Assembly (NCBI GenBank): GCA_007922195.1
Contig: ML682024.1
Location: forward strand, 11,242,572-11,306,571
DNA from: Podocnemis expansa
Lineage: Eukaryota; Chordata; Testudines; Podocnemididae
Length of the DNA: 64,000 nucleotides
Direction: 5' to 3'
The notes beneath the pieces are model-generated. The model was given only the letters and a program-made list of their open reading frames with translations, did not search any database and was not told the origin of the DNA. Positions within the stretch are counted from its first letter, which is position 1. The number at the start of each line of letters is the position of its first letter. The position numbers were made by a program, and so were the translations under genes. Below, piece after piece: positions 33,841 through 46,447 of the stretch.

Positions 33841-35637
33841 GTCTAGTAGAATATCAGTTACCACATCCATTAAATGGCTGGAGCAGAAAGGCCAGCTGCC
33901 GGGATGACCAGGCCACCATGAACACCATAAGGACAGGGGAACCACTAATAATACCATGAAGATGAGCAAACCCCTAGAGATGGAAAAACACCGCTTGACC
34001 CTGATAAGGATCAATGCCTTAAAAATGACTTACAAGTGGCCTGCAAAATAGTGAAGATGCAGAATGGGCGGTGTTAGACCGGAGGCCCCCTTAGGTGACG
34101 AGATAACTTCTGAGTAAGATAGGAACAGGTCCCACCGAGAATTAGATGGGGATTCATCCTGTATCAGGAAGAGGGTCACTTAAAACACTAGCCGTGCCCC
34201 TCTATGGGGAGACTGATAGTCTGCTGGCATCGTTGAATCTGCTTTGGCAGTGAACGGAACAGGACTAATTCATAGGCTCATTTCCCCACCAATAGAGGGC
34301 TTTCTGAAGGCCCCTTGGTGAATTGCTTGAATTCCCCAACATCCTTCTGGGGGCTAGGGAAAAAATGGAGTTAGTGCCATGAGAGCTCCAGGTTATCCCA
34401 GTCCGCTCTAGCAATACATAAGCCGTTCCCCACCCAGTGGTCCGGGTTTGTGTAATTGGCTAAGTGAAGGAGACTTCATTCCATGAAGGGGTTAAGAATT
34501 TCTCTTCCAAATGAAGAGAAAGAGAAAGGAGGAAGTCAAGCCAGAAAACCTTATGGCGGAGAGAAGTGTTCAACGCATGCTAGCCCCAGGGACTGGGGCA
34601 GCTTAACAAGAGAGGGAGGGGTATAACTATGCAAGTGGATGACAACCCCTGAGGTGTCTAACCAGAGGATATGAGGCATTTACAGTTCGGAAATTACCCA
34701 TGAAGCAGACACAAGCTACTGGCCTGATGAACTTTCAGTTGGAATCCCAAGGCCAGACATAGCCAAGTTGATGGGACCTAATGAAGCTGAGGAGAGTGAC
34801 CTAGACCTGTCCAGGAAGGGGAGGGGCACTGGGCCCACCCCAACAATAGGTCAATCAATAGGGGTTGTGTTGTTTCCCTTATCACCTAATCTTATTTTCT
34901 GGAACTGGTGTTGACCACCCAAGGCCCGAACAAATGAGTACCCGGAGCCCAGGAATCACGAACTGAATAAGAGAAAAGGAATCCTCAGGATGGGACAGGA
35001 GCAATCTTCATGAGAGCACAGTGAAGAGAATCACCCTGAGAAGCAAAAATGCTACATAACCTTAGGAAGGGAAGCACCTTCCCAGGAGGGGAAGAGAGTT
35101 TAGAAACCATTGGGAGATGACTTCCATATGGCCATTGTGTGGGGTGCAGAGGATCCAGGCTTAGACCCCTCGTAGGTATATACCTGAACATCTCTGCTCT
35201 TATGGGGTAGGAGAGGGAGGGAGAGAAAGTAGTTTCTATAACCCTAACCCTGGAGAACTTGACTGTGGAGAGGTGGGAGGGCAGGTGTCCCCCAACAATA
35301 GGGATCCCTATGGATCCCAATGGAACCACCAGATAATTCTAGAGGCAGGAGGGGAGTGCCCTGCATTGGAAACTTATTACAGGGTGGGTATTTTCTCCTC
35401 GTGGTTTCAATGGCAGATAGTGCCACCCTCCCCTCCCCTAAAGAAACAGGGGCTATCCAGCAACCCCTGCTAGGTAATAGGGCCAGAGGCCTATCAACTA
35501 AAGGAAAAACAAGTTTATATGTCAATACACCCGGTGGAGCAGTCTTTGGAAGGTGAAATTAAGGCGTTGGGTGGCCCTTATGGACTAGGGGGTTGAACGG
35601 GGGGGGGGGGGGGACGAAGGCAGCAGGCCCAAGTACT
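33841..35637. other. Inner part of the DIRS-like element without recognisable coding
   Basis: Lies between gag and the RT fragment. No domain was recognised on either strand. A run of 14 G is present near 35600-35613. Confidence 0.4.
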
Positions 35638-37246
35638 TCACCTACCCCCGAGGTCCTGAGCACTAAGGAACATGGCATCCATCTGGGAGGAAAAGAGAGA
35701 ATCACCTTTGAAGCGCAGGTCGAGTATAACATGGTGAGAGGCAGGGAGCACCCTTGCCTCTCTGAGGCAGGCCACCCACCGAAGGGTCACGGCTGAGGCC
35801 ATGGTCTGGGAAGCTGTATCTACAGTGTCCCAAGCTGATAACAGGAGGTCTTGGGACGCTATTTTGCCCTCCTTCAGGAAGGCATCATAGTATTCCCTAT
35901 TCTCCTGCAGAAGTAGGTGTCTGAATTTATTCATGAACTCCCACTTATCCATCATGTATCTAGCTACCAGGGCTTGGTTATTGGCTACCTGTAGCTGGAA
36001 GGCGGACAAAGAATAAACATTTTGCCCAAGGATATCTAACTCTCTTGCGTCTGTGGATGCCAGGAGGGGATCGCTAGAGAGCTGTCCTGGGCCTAGTGCT
36101 GCTTCCACCACCCCTTGAGACAGTGCTGGGTGGTGGGTAAGGAGGGTAGACTGCATCTCTGGGACCAGATATTTAAGGCCCGCTGTGTCAGATACCAGGG
36201 GAATGGTGCCCGGGGCTTGCCAGGATGACGTGGCAAAGTTCCATATGCTGGGGTGAAGAGGAATGATAATAGGTGCAGCAGAGGTAAATACCGGCCCGAA
36301 TAAAAAGTCAGTGGGCCCTGTGAGGGACTGAACCTCCAACCTCGCATGAGCAGAAACACGGCGAAGGAGATCAAAGTGCACCATGAGATCCACAGTGTCA
36401 GAACAAGGCATGGTGTTTAAGGCTCTCTCTGGTGACGGAGGAACCAGTGCTGCGCTAGGGGAGGTGGTACCCTTTGGGGTCCCTTGAGGAGACCATTCAT
36501 GAGGCTGGTACCTATAAGGGGACAGTGCCAAGGGCAGTTGGCATGGCCATTTCCTCCCTCTTGAGGCACCCTTCTCCGGCCTTGGGGACCAGAAGGCTTC
36601 TTGGGACCACAACTGCAGTGCCGGTGAAGACCGAGTTATGCGGTGCCGGGGGGGAGGATCCAGTGGTACTGGGGCCCTCTTGCATGGGAGGTTCCAGTGA
36701 TGGGGAACTCAGCATCAAGATTGGAGTCGGTGTCTGGTGCTGCTTGCGGGGCAGCCAGGCTCCCGAATTGAGGGCTGGTTTACCCCTCTTCTTGGGGCAC
36801 CAGTGTGAGAGGCGTTGGCAGGAGGAGGATTGTCCTCGCTACTTCAGCAGCCTCCGAGGTGGCAGGGACTGGCACCAACTCCTGCCAGTCCCGCGGCAAC
36901 CCCCAGCTGGGGGACCAAGATTAGTGCCGCGCTTCGGTAGTGACACCAGTACTGAGCTGGTCTTCTTGCACTCTCTGGGAGAGTGGCACCAGGAGGTCTC
37001 CAGTGCCAAACTAGCATGTGGTGCCGAAGGACACCCTGAGGCCTCAGGGGTAGGCTTCCATACTTGCCCAGACGCCAATGCACAGCAACTTTTCTCCCTG
37101 TCTTTGATCATCTGAGGTTTAAAAGACAGACAGATGGAGCAAGCGGTGCCTAAGTGGGCTTTGCTCAGGCACCGAAGGCACTTCTCGTGGGGATCGTCCT
37201 GCGGGAAGGCCATGCTGCAAGCTGCACAAGATTTAAACCCCGGCAT
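35638..37246 (-). pseudogene. DIRS-like gag protein (LAP2alpha-like domain)
   Basis: The N-terminal part (36839-37246) has a cysteine cluster: CAACSMAF ... CLRCLSKAHLGTACSICLSF, the small zinc-binding-like start of DIRS gag proteins. The C-terminal part (35638-36612, 324 codons) includes IIIPLHPSIWNFATSSWQAP, LQVANNQALVARYMMDKWEF and FLKEGKIASQDLLLSAWDTV. It resembles the gag-derived domain known from LAP2alpha, itself thought to come from a DIRS gag. At least one frameshift lies between the two frames (about 36.6-36.85 kb). Gag packages the element RNA. Confidence 0.65.
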
Positions 37247-38368
37247 GGCGGTGGCAAGTAGGAGTGATCTTTGGACTCTGAGGTTGGATGCTCAATAGGA
37301 GAAGCATTCTTCTGTGGAACAGTGTCCACGAAAAGGTGTTCCCAGTCAAGCTGACGGCTCATAAAAGGCAAAGACAGGCTGCTTGTGAGGTTGCAAGAAG
37401 TGGGCTGTTCCGAGAACTGTCGCTGAGGGCGGAAAAAATGAAACTGAGGAGAGGCTGGGCACCAGCCACATATATAGCCATGGGGTGGTGAGGGGGGCAG
37501 CAGCTGCCAGCCACTTCCTGACAGACTAGAGCAAAAAGAGTTTCCAACAAATTGTGTGCTGCAGCACAGATACACCTGATAGTGAATGTATCCAAGCAGT
37601 GCTGGAAGAAGGAGAGAGGGCTGCTACCTGCTTTTGCAAAACCTGTTTCTTCTTCCAGTGTCTGTTGCTTTTTTCTGCATGCCAAGACAATTGCAGGAGT
37701 GCCCTTCCTTGCCGCAGTTAACTATTTCTGAGCAACTCCATGTATTAATATTTTCATTCTGGCTGTTAACCAGCTCACATTCAGGGTTTCACTTTGAAAT
37801 TCTTTTTTAATCACTCCCCTGCAATCAAGTCACAGCTCCTGTCTCCATATATGATCTGTTAATTGTTCTATTTCCCTTGTCTGATTTACCAGTATGCTGA
37901 AAGCATCATTTGATACTTCTCCCTTTTGTGTATTTATTTTTCCATTCTTACAGGCAGCAACCTAGGTCTCAGTTTAGGTTCTTCTGGAATCTGGCTCACA
38001 TCATACAGTAGTGTTGTGGCCCCTGCCCATGTACTGCTTGGTGGCTGTTGGGCTAGGTCATTCCCAGTGTCCCTGTTCTAACACATAGTCCAGTCATTCC
38101 ATGTTCCATCTTTTAATTTGGCTTGAGCCACTTTTTTCCATTTCTGTACCCATTCTTCAGGCACAGTATAAGTACCTGAAATCTGTTGTTGCACAACAAA
38201 ATTTATAATGGGAAATGGTGCTCAACTTTTTTTCAGATTCTCCTCAACAGGTTCCAATTTTCTATTCTGTTCATGTGGTTCCCAGTGCCCTGTTGCTTCT
38301 GTTGTGTCTTTTAATTGTTTTGTTTCTTCTATTACTTGAGCTGCCAATTTCATAGTATATTGTCTAAG

Positions 38369-38493
38369 TAGGGAGAACAGATGTCCTGATTTTATGGGGC
38401 AGTCCTGATTTTGGGGACTTTGTTTTATAAAGGTGTCTATTATCCCCCACAACTCCTGTTCTGATTTTTCACGCTTGCTATCTGGTCACTCTA
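38369..38493. mobile_element. Short TIR element (GTGACCAGAT type)
   Basis: The left end TAGGGAGAACAGATGTCCTG and the right end CTATCTGGTCACTCTA are an imperfect inverted repeat. The interior has CCTGATTTTATGGGGCAGTC and CCTGATTTTGGGGAC, a pattern I know from a common reptile repeat of about 125 bp. No coding. Confidence 0.5.
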
Positions 38494-39489
38494 TGTTTAA
38501 GACACGACACTGCCATGGATCATTGATTGCAATATTCTACATTTCTTACCCTTATTAGCCTTGAAATCCCCAGCTGCTGCCATCAGTTTACATGTTCCAA
38601 TCCATGTTTCTCCACTATCCTTTTGGAACTCCTATGCTGGGTACCCAGTGCATCCATACATCACCAAATTCTGGGGAGATATTTAGGGACAGTAGGAGGG
38701 ATTATCTCCCGCAAATTCATGAACCTGTCTTTTGACAGAGAGGGAGTGAATTACATTTCCATTCAATTTTGCCCAGCCTGCTATTTCCGTGTCTGTATCC
38801 AAACTCCAATGTAGGAGTTGTTTTAATGTATATTTGTTACATAAACAAAATGTATTCTCCATATAGTATTGGGGGTTAAGGTTATGGGCCCATCTTTCCT
38901 GGAAAAGACATAGAAAAGTTGAGGTAGAAGAATGAGTTAATATTTAACATTTTCTTGCTTTCACTTTCCTTGGTCAGAGTTCAGTTCTTTTGTTCAGCAT
39001 ATTCAAAGTGTATAATCTACTCACAAGAGTCATGCTTTCAAATCCCATTTTAATTCCTTGATTTTGTTGACACTGAATCCCCCACAACTGGCACGGAGGG
39101 ATGGAAAACCTCCCAGATTGGGGTGGTCCAGTTTAATTTGCTGAAAAAGGTAGGTGCCTCTGTTTGAATTCCAAATTCTCTGCTCATGTTGTTGGGTGGG
39201 GCTCCTTTAACTTCAGGGCCATTCTCCTCATTTACACCTGCAGAATCTATGTACCATCATTTATTTATCTCTCACTTCAAAATTAGTTAACAAGGAATCC
39301 TTTGCATCCTTCGGCAGCTAAATTTAAATTAAACACTAGTGCTTGGGGAACACATAAAGGAGAATGGTGGCTAGAATCTATAGCCGAGTTCATAGTGGGA
39401 AGAATGCTTGAAAATAACATGTTTCTTGGAACAAATGTATCACCTCTTTTTCTTGACATTTGTCCTTTTTATTTAATTTATTGAGATAT

Positions 39490-39640
39490 CTGAGGGTTGA
39501 CTAGCAGATAGAACAGGAGACTATATGCTATCGGATGCAGGAGCTATATAGTCCGCCTCTTCTGATGATTCATTGTTTGACTTTGGACAAGTCACGCATT
39601 AACAGCCTTGTCCTTTAGTGTCACAAGAGCAAAATGTATC
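39490..39640 (+). repeat. MIR-like SINE fragment
   Basis: Contains TTTGACTTTGGACAAGTCAC preceded by AGACTATATGCTATCGGATG, matching the general pattern of a MIR/CORE-SINE middle region. Diverged. Confidence 0.4.
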
Positions 39641-39784
39641 CACCATTTTAAAGTGCTTGAAATCCTCACTGAGCAGTGCTCTTTTAAATCAAAGTTTTTG
39701 TCGCTGTTATTTATTATTATTTGCTTGTTTTATTATATACTGGTCTCTGATTAATTGTCTGCATAAGAGTATTGTAAAATAATA

Positions 39785-39798
39785 TGCAGAGGTCCTCC

Positions 39799-39846
<48 letters not shown>

Positions 39847-39856
39847 NNNNNNNNNN

Positions 39857-39905
<49 letters not shown>

Positions 39906-39925
39906 TAAATTAGAGGACCTCTGCA
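39785..39925. repeat. CA microsatellite with gap, flanked by 13-bp inverted repeat
   Basis: (CA)n from about 39799 to 39903, interrupted by ten Ns at 39847-39856. TGCAGAGGTCCTC (39785-39797) and GAGGACCTCTGCA (39913-39925) are perfect inverses. The open frames coding for repeated valine-cysteine are microsatellite artefacts. Confidence 0.9.
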
Positions 39926-42785
39926 AATCCTAAATATTTCTGTGGATAAAAGCACTGTGTTCTATTTGGTGTTAGTCATGGTACTATGTTAGTTGGTATG
40001 TCAGCTGCCAGGTATTCTTGGAAATGTTTACAGAGCTCAACAATTGAATACATTTTAGAATAAATAATTATTTAGCTGAAAAGGTGCATTAAAAATTCAC
40101 TGTTTTCATCAATCATCAGCATTAGGAGTACACTGGAGCTATTGGAGCCCTAGTCTTATTATTGTTACTCTTCTGTTTTAAAAGTTTCTGTCATCCAACC
40201 AGAAACCTAACTGATAACAAACCATACACCATGAATAACTGAACAGTCACAGACAAGTCATTGGCTAAAACAGGTTCATCTTATTTATTTGGTGAATAAT
40301 TAAGTAATAATTAATACATTTACAGAGCAATGGAATATATTTATAAAACGAGAATTAGTTAATTAATAATTAGCTGGAATTTTCAAAAGCACTTATTTGA
40401 ACTAGGAGATCGAGTACCATTAAAAATGTAGAAGATGTGCTTCCAAGTCATTTAGATAATGTCTACACTAGGAAAAGGGGGCTTTTTAACATGAGTTACA
40501 AAACACATTAGTTAATATATATTATAATCTTAGTAGACATTTGGGGATGTCTACACTGCCAATGGCTTTGCCAGAAGCATAGAACTGATTCCACAAGATT
40601 GATTAATTGAGTGGTAGTGGAGATGCATTGAGTTGATCCCAGAAGTTGACACTATTAATACACCCCTAAGAGTGATGCTGCATTTACCAGAGAGTATTTC
40701 CTGTCTGTGCATGCAGTGGGACACCACAGTTAGTAGAAGTTAGGAAGTCAATGGGAGATATGCAAGCTATTCTTCATAACTTGAGTATCTCCCTTAGCTT
40801 GCCAACAAAATCATCTGGAAGTGTAGACCAGGTCACAGTAGTTGTAGTTTTAATACCTGTTAGCAGGCTAAGGTAAATCCAACTGACTTGTCTACACTAG
40901 CATTTTAAAACTTTACTTAACGTGCTAAAACACAACTTTTTCCGAGTGAAGACAAGGCCTTAAAACACATTAAAATCCCACCATGAGCTTCCACATCAAG
41001 TATCATGAGTATTGAACCTTACAAGTCCATTATGGTTCCATATTTTTTCTCTAGAGAGCACCTTCATATGGCTCTTCACATGGATGGAGATTATCAAACT
41101 ATTTGTTGAAAATAATATTTAGGAGCAACCCAACTTTGGGTAAAATCACTTAAATGCTTTTGAAACTTTTATCCACAGTCTCTTGACCAACCAAAGATTA
41201 AAGAAGGCAGTTCTTGTCCCTGCTGTTATCAGGAAAACAACATCTAGAAACTGGTTGTATAATGGATGCTGTGGGACAAAATCAGCCTTGATTAAAACCA
41301 TGCAAACCCACTGACTTTTAAGTCACACAGAGCTAAAGAGGGGAAATGGCCTTGTACTTTTCACATTTTAATGATTTGATTCTCCTCTTATTTACCAGGA
41401 TACATTCCATCAGGCCAACATTGTTAGGCTAATATAAAAAGAGATGCTTAATAAACAGTTTTCTTCTAAAAAATGTCAACTTTTTTGGAGGGGGGGGATT
41501 AACACTTTCAGGTTGGATGTTAGCAAACTAAATTATGAAGGTACTTCAGACTAAACAACTGATACAGATAAACTCAGCAAATGTGTTGTCTGCTCTTCCA
41601 TAGCAATTCTTTGAGATACAGAGAAGAAATGTCATGGTATTACTCAGAAATGGGTGAGGTCAGACTTGGGTTTAAAATATGGTTGCTTTGTTTGCTTAAG
41701 AAATAAACATTGCATATTGTTACAGTGAAAGGTGCAAATAGCTAATACAGGGCTGGCCCAACATATTTTGGCACCGTAGGTGCCTGAGATTTTGCCCCCT
41801 GCAGTGGCCTTGGCCAGAACAGATGGTGGCCCCTCGTGCTCCCCCCAAGCCTGGCCAGGTGATGGGAGGGCACCATGTGGGCTGCCAGGCCAAATCATAG
41901 CAGCAGCTTCACTCCCCCAGCTTGTGTGGGCTGTTGGGATACATACAATATGGCTGGATGCCTCATGTAGGTTGCCCATGGGGAGTATAGATGTCCCCCA
42001 GCTCTGAGAGAAATCCTTCCTTCAGCGCCTGGTAGGCATTAGTCGTCCTATGGGGAACCTGGGAAATCCTTAGTGGGGAAGGAGGGGTAGCTGAATTTTA
42101 TACTCTCCCCTGGCAGTGGTGGCTAATTTCCCTCCCAGAGAACCAAGGCAGTAATGCAGCCTGGCCTGGGGGTGCTAAGCATTCAGTACGGTATCGCATT
42201 GGTAATGAAAATCGAAGGGTCATACAGGAACAGGACTACAGAAGGGGTCAAGGAGCCCCGGAGGTCTGTAAGGGGAATCTGTGATGAAGGGAGGGAGAGG
42301 GGGAAGAGAAAAGAGAAAAAGGAAAGGGTGGGAGCGAGCATGGAAGGGCATCCCTATGGGGCACGCTAGGACTATCATTAGTGCCCCGTGTGTCCTGCTT
42401 CCCACTGTTTGAGTTATACGCAGAATGGTAGGGTATCATTAAACTATCCCCATCTCCTTTACGGGTGGGAGGCGGACTGTCTCCAAGCCTGCACAATGTA
42501 TGGGTACCTCCCGGGCAGGCTACCTTAGGAGTGTGGTGGCAGAGCAACACAATCAGGTCAACCAGCAGTTAGGAGAGGTTAAGGGGTTTTCCTGTCCCTT
42601 GTCTTCCATGTCTGAGGAACTCTAGGTGATGGGGCCCCTGGGTCTTCAACTGCTGAGATGGAAGGGTCGAAGGCCCATTCCCCTGTCTAGAGACATGGGG
42701 GTTACCAAAAGTCAGCCCTGTATGAGTGGAGCAGGATTGCGGTGAGCCAAGCAGATGTTAGGGTCTGCTTGGAGGAGCAGCCTTA
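39926..42785. other. Non-coding stretch with old TCTACAC-type elements
   Basis: At about 40446-40965 there are decayed inverted-repeat fragments (ATGTCTACACTAGG, GGGGATGTCTACACTGCC, GAAGTGTAGACCAGG, GAGTGAAGACAAGGCC). About 41745-42010 is a GC-richer stretch beginning GGGCTGGCCCAACATATTTT that looks like a repeat I cannot name. No gene is supported. Confidence 0.4.
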
Positions 42786-43159
42786 GGCTATGTCTACATT
42801 GTAAAAGCTAAGTCGACTTTATTAACTTTAAGTAGACCTTATTAAGTTAACTTACTGAGTCCACACTACATTAAGTTGACTTTATAAAGTTGAATTTAAA
42901 TGGGTGTCCTGGCTTAATTCGACTTAATAAAGTCAACCTAGTGGCCCCACTTTGTTCAGTTGACCTAGTGAGTCCACATGCCTTAAGTCAACTTAATAAA
43001 GTCGACTTAACGGTAAAGTCAACTTTATAAGTGGACCTTATAAAGTCGACTTTACTGAACCCTAAAGTCGACTTTATTGCCCTGCAGTGTAGACAGGGCT
43101 CTGTTTAAGATGACTTAAGGGCCCTTAAATCAACTTAAACACATAGTGTAGACATACCC
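42786..43159. mobile_element. Inverted-repeat element, AGTCGACT family, TTA duplication
   Basis: 374 bp. The ends GGCTATGTCTACATTG and TAGTGTAGACATACCC are inverted repeats, flanked by TTA at 42783-42785 and 43160-43162. Almost the whole interior is made of repeats of AAGTCGACTT-like units (TTAAGTCGACTTTA, TTATAAAGTCGACTTTA). No coding. Confidence 0.75.
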
Positions 43160-43199
43160 TTAGAGAGTTAACTGTCTGGTGAGTGTAGTACTCTAGTGT

Positions 43200-45115
43200 G
43201 TGTCCAGGAAAACTCAGGATCTCATGTAAAAAGGAAGCAGAGCCAGGGATGGAGGGCTGTGGAAATATAACTGAGCTTCAAGACCCTAGAAGCATAATTC
43301 AGCTCTCAAGTGGTTGAATAGGATGCCAAGAGAAGCACTCTGAGTGGATCCACACCTCTTGGCTTTAGCATAAGGGATGATGGAAGAGAAGTTCAGGACG
43401 TGTGGAGCTGATGGCTGTATCAGACCCTGGGAGAGGGTAGGGGGCAATTTGAATCTGGTGCCGGGAATCAGGCCTGTGGGCCTGGGGCTGGCAGCAGTTG
43501 AGAAAGGAAGAGATAAGATGCGGCCATTTGGGTGTGGAGTAATAGGGAACCTCCATTGCCATCTGAGCCAGGTCACTCTTCCCTCCCACCTGAAGGACGT
43601 GTTCTCGGACCCTGGAACTATCACTTGTCCTTTCTAGCTGCAGATAGGGTTCCACCTCAGGCCCTTGCCACTGATCTTTCAGGGGTTACTGAGGCATAGT
43701 AGTGGAGAGTTGAGGAGATAGGCCCCTTGGGTGTGGGGCTGTGGCACTCTAATGGGAGGCCCCAGGTGATGGAGGAGATCTTGATACCCTGGAGGGCAAA
43801 CCTAGTCCTTCACCTGGCCTGGGAGGTTCCATTTACCACCTCTGCCAGCAGTGCTGGCACTGCTGATGAGGGCTGGGGGAGTGACTGAGCAGTTGCAGGG
43901 AAAATATGCCGAGAGATCTGAGGGCCAATCTGGGATCTCTTTAGCTATGCAGCAGATGTTCCATCATTTTTGCAAGCAAGGACTCTTCCTCAAAGGGGAG
44001 GTCCTGGATAGCCTGCTGTGTTTCTTGGGGCAAACCTGTCTCCTGCAGCCATGTTGCGCGTCTCATCATGATGGCCGATGCTATACCCCAGCTCACCGTG
44101 TCTGAGTCATCCCATGCCATTAAGAGAGCATCCCAGGATGGTAGCATGCCCTCTTCTACAAGGAAGTCATAGTCCTTTCTGTATTCTTGGGGAAGAAGAT
44201 CCTGGAATCTCCTCATGGAGTCCCAGATGTCTAGTGTGTATCATCCCACCAGCGTTTGGTGGTTTGCCGTACGGAGCTAAAATATGGAGGTTGAATACAC
44301 CTTCCATCCCCTGAGGTCCAGCCCCCTTGCCTCCCTGGATCTCAGCAGGGGATCTGGGGAAGGTTAACTCCTGTGCCTTAAGGCAGCTTTCATCACCCAG
44401 GAGCTCAGTGATGGGTGATCAACCAAGAAAGGGAACGCTTCCAATGGGACGTGATATTTATGGCCCACTATCTGTGAGACCACAGGAATTGACGCGGGGG
44501 TCTGCCAGCGTACTCTGGCAAGATTGTGTATACGAGGGTGCAGTGGTACAATGATCACGTCTGGGAGAGCCATTGAACCTAGATCAAAAAGGGGGTCTTG
44601 ATCCCCTGTAATGGGTTCAACCTCCAGCCCCACATGGGCTGTAACATGGTGAAGGAGGTCATAGTGGGCCATAATGTCCTCCTGTAGGACCACAGTCTTG
44701 GATCTACCACCCTGCCAGCGAATGCGGAAAGTGGTGAGGTGATCCTGGGCCCTTCAGCACCGTGGGAGGTTTCCTGTAGGAAAACTTCCTGTGGCAGAGA
44801 CCAGTCTTGGGGGTCAGTGCTGGGAGGGGCCCCATACTGGTAATTCCTCACAGGCCTGACTGCTCTGTGTAAGAGAATTAACTCCTTGGGGCTTAGGGAG
44901 CGGGCTGTTCCGAAACTGTTGCTGAGGGTGGAAAAAGGAACTGGGAAGGATCAGGGTCAGGGCCATATATATATATAGCCACAAAGTGGCCAGAGAGGGC
45001 GTTGGCTGCCAACCCTGCTCTGACAGGCTAGGGCTAAAAAGTTTCCGGCCAGTCATGTGCTACGGCATGTAGACACCGAATACTGAATGATGTGAGCAGC
45101 GCTCAAAGAAGGAAG
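43200..45115 (-). pseudogene. Second DIRS-like gag remnant with terminal repeat
   Basis: Minus-strand frames at 44364-44693 (VIIVPLHPRIHNLARVRWQT, then PVVSQIVGHKYHVPLEAF) and 43941-44216 (LVEEGMLPSWDALLMAWDDS) parallel the gag at 35638-36612. They are separated by frameshifts. The right edge (about 44930-45115) matches the terminal region of the first element (AGAGCAAAAAGAGTTTCC.A / AGGGCTAAAAAGTTTCCGGC). The extent to the left is unsure; 43200-43900 shows nothing clear. Confidence 0.55.
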
Positions 45116-45729
45116 TGATCCATGTGTGTTTGTTGCCATCCCTGTTCCAGGGAATAGCACTCACATACATTCATTAAAGAAACAGAATGCAGTAAGACAA
45201 CCCCTGACTCTACACCATCGATTTGTCCTGTAAATGAGGAACTCTTCTACAAGGCCCTGAATTTTGCTACAGCTTGGTAAAGGGGAATATTTTTATTTAA
45301 TTTAGCTTTTAAATAAAATAAAATAAAATAAAAAGGTGCCTATCCAAGTATCTGCACCATAAATTACACATAAAATCAGAGAACCATGGTGGATAAAGTG
45401 TATAACGTATTGGCCCAACTTCTATTAGCAAAAAGACAAGTTTTCAAGTTTACATGCAGATCTTCCTCAGATCTGGAAAAAAAAAAAAGACATAGTGTCA
45501 TAGCTAAATACAAGGTGGAAAAGATTTAACATAATTAATTACATATTTTAAAAGACAAAAATAAAATAAATAAAATAGGTGCCTATCCACGGCTCTGGGC
45601 ATCAAATGGAAATAATACTGCTTTATTTGCAGAATGATCACATTCACATTATACGTACAGAAGAGTTAAATAAAAACAGAAGTTCATTTAGTTTAATGAA
45701 ACCACTGATGATAGGACAAGAACCAATGG
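45116..45729. other. Non-coding stretch with AAAAT repeats
   Basis: A short AAATA-type tandem repeat is present at 45312-45332. No gene. Confidence 0.4.
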
Positions 45730-45945
45730 GTTTTACTTACAGCAAGTGAGATTTAGGTTGGACATTAGGAAAAAATTCCTAACTGTCCGGGTGATTAACC
45801 ACTGGAATAAGTTGCCTAGGTGGGTTGTGGAATCTCCATCACTGGAAGTTTTTAAGAGAAAGTTAGACAAATACCTGTCATGGATGGTTTAGTTGGTACT
45901 TGGTCCTGCCATGAAAGCAGGTGAAGGGACTCAATGACCTCTAAT
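45730..45945 (+). mobile_element. CR1-like LINE 3' end, diverged
   Basis: CCACTGGAATAAGTTGCCTA, TTGTGGAATCTCCATCACTG and AAGTTTTTAAGAGAAAGTTA match the CR1 C-terminal coding end, followed by a CR1-type tail (CAATGACCTC). Confidence 0.6.
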
Positions 45946-46145
45946 GGGGTTTGTCTATACTGGAGGCTTAACTCGACTTAAGCAATTCCCTGGCCACATT
46001 TTGCGTTCATTAAGTCAACTTAAGCACTTCCTAAGTTGATTTAATAACTCTCACCCTTAAAGTTGACATTAAGGATTAAGTCAACTATATTAAGTTGACT
46101 AATAAAATGTGTTCATTAAAGTTGATTTATTAAAGTTAAAATAGT
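45946..46145. repeat. Partial inverted-repeat element, AGTCGACT family
   Basis: Left end GGGTTTGTCTATACTGG, with TTAACTCGACTTAAGC and TTAAAGTTGA repeats. The right terminus is not recognisable. Confidence 0.45.
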
Positions 46146-46447
46146 GAGGTACAACTTACCCCACCTTCCTCTAGTCTTGCTGCACAATGACTGATACCAC
46201 ACTTCCCTAAAGAGCCCTTTGCCTGCAGGTAGGACCAGAAAACCCCTAGAGATTTTAAAGTCCTAGATCATAATTTTAACACAGTTTTCAAGATAGGCCA
46301 AGACCCAAATTGTTGTTCGTTTTCTGCCTTTCGCTCCTGACTAGGGTGATTATGGAGAGACACATGTGTCAGAAAGCCATCATTTCAAGCAAAGCAGACA
46401 CTTAACTTGAAAGGGACTTTCTGAATTAGGGCTGATAACAGGTGCTC

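Larger units (their letters stand above)
31846..37612 (-). mobile_element. DIRS-like retrotransposon, decayed
   Basis: The minus strand carries a DIRS-type gag (37246-35638) and an RT fragment (about 32980-32845). The right edge (37440-37612, read on the minus strand) matches the left edge (31870-32040, read on the plus strand): CATTCA.TATCAGGTGTATC, then TTGGAAACTCTTTT.GCCCTAG, and a shared CCTATGGCTAT. These are inverted terminal repeats, as expected for DIRS elements rather than direct LTRs. A further inverted segment (32085-32125) pairs with 31846-31885. RNase H, methylase and tyrosine recombinase regions are missing. A GC-rich element lies inside at 33525-33840. Confidence 0.65.
37613..39784. 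other. Mostly non-coding, with a small inverted-repeat element and a MIR-like SINE
   Basis: Two repeats can be supported (38369-38493 and about 39490-39640, listed separately). No gene is visible. Confidence 0.4.

Noticed and set aside
35638..36612. A host gene encoding a LAP2alpha-like protein
   Set aside because: It has no introns or splice sites, has frameshifts toward its N-terminal part, lies between inverted DIRS-type ends, and a second decayed copy is present at 44 kb.
39707..39955. Open frames of repeated valine-cysteine
   Set aside because: Translation of the CA microsatellite.
42786..43159. CRISPR-like array because of regular AAGTCGACTT units
   Set aside because: Units are palindromic, spacing is irregular and there are no unique spacers. 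The context is a vertebrate transposon with TTA duplication.
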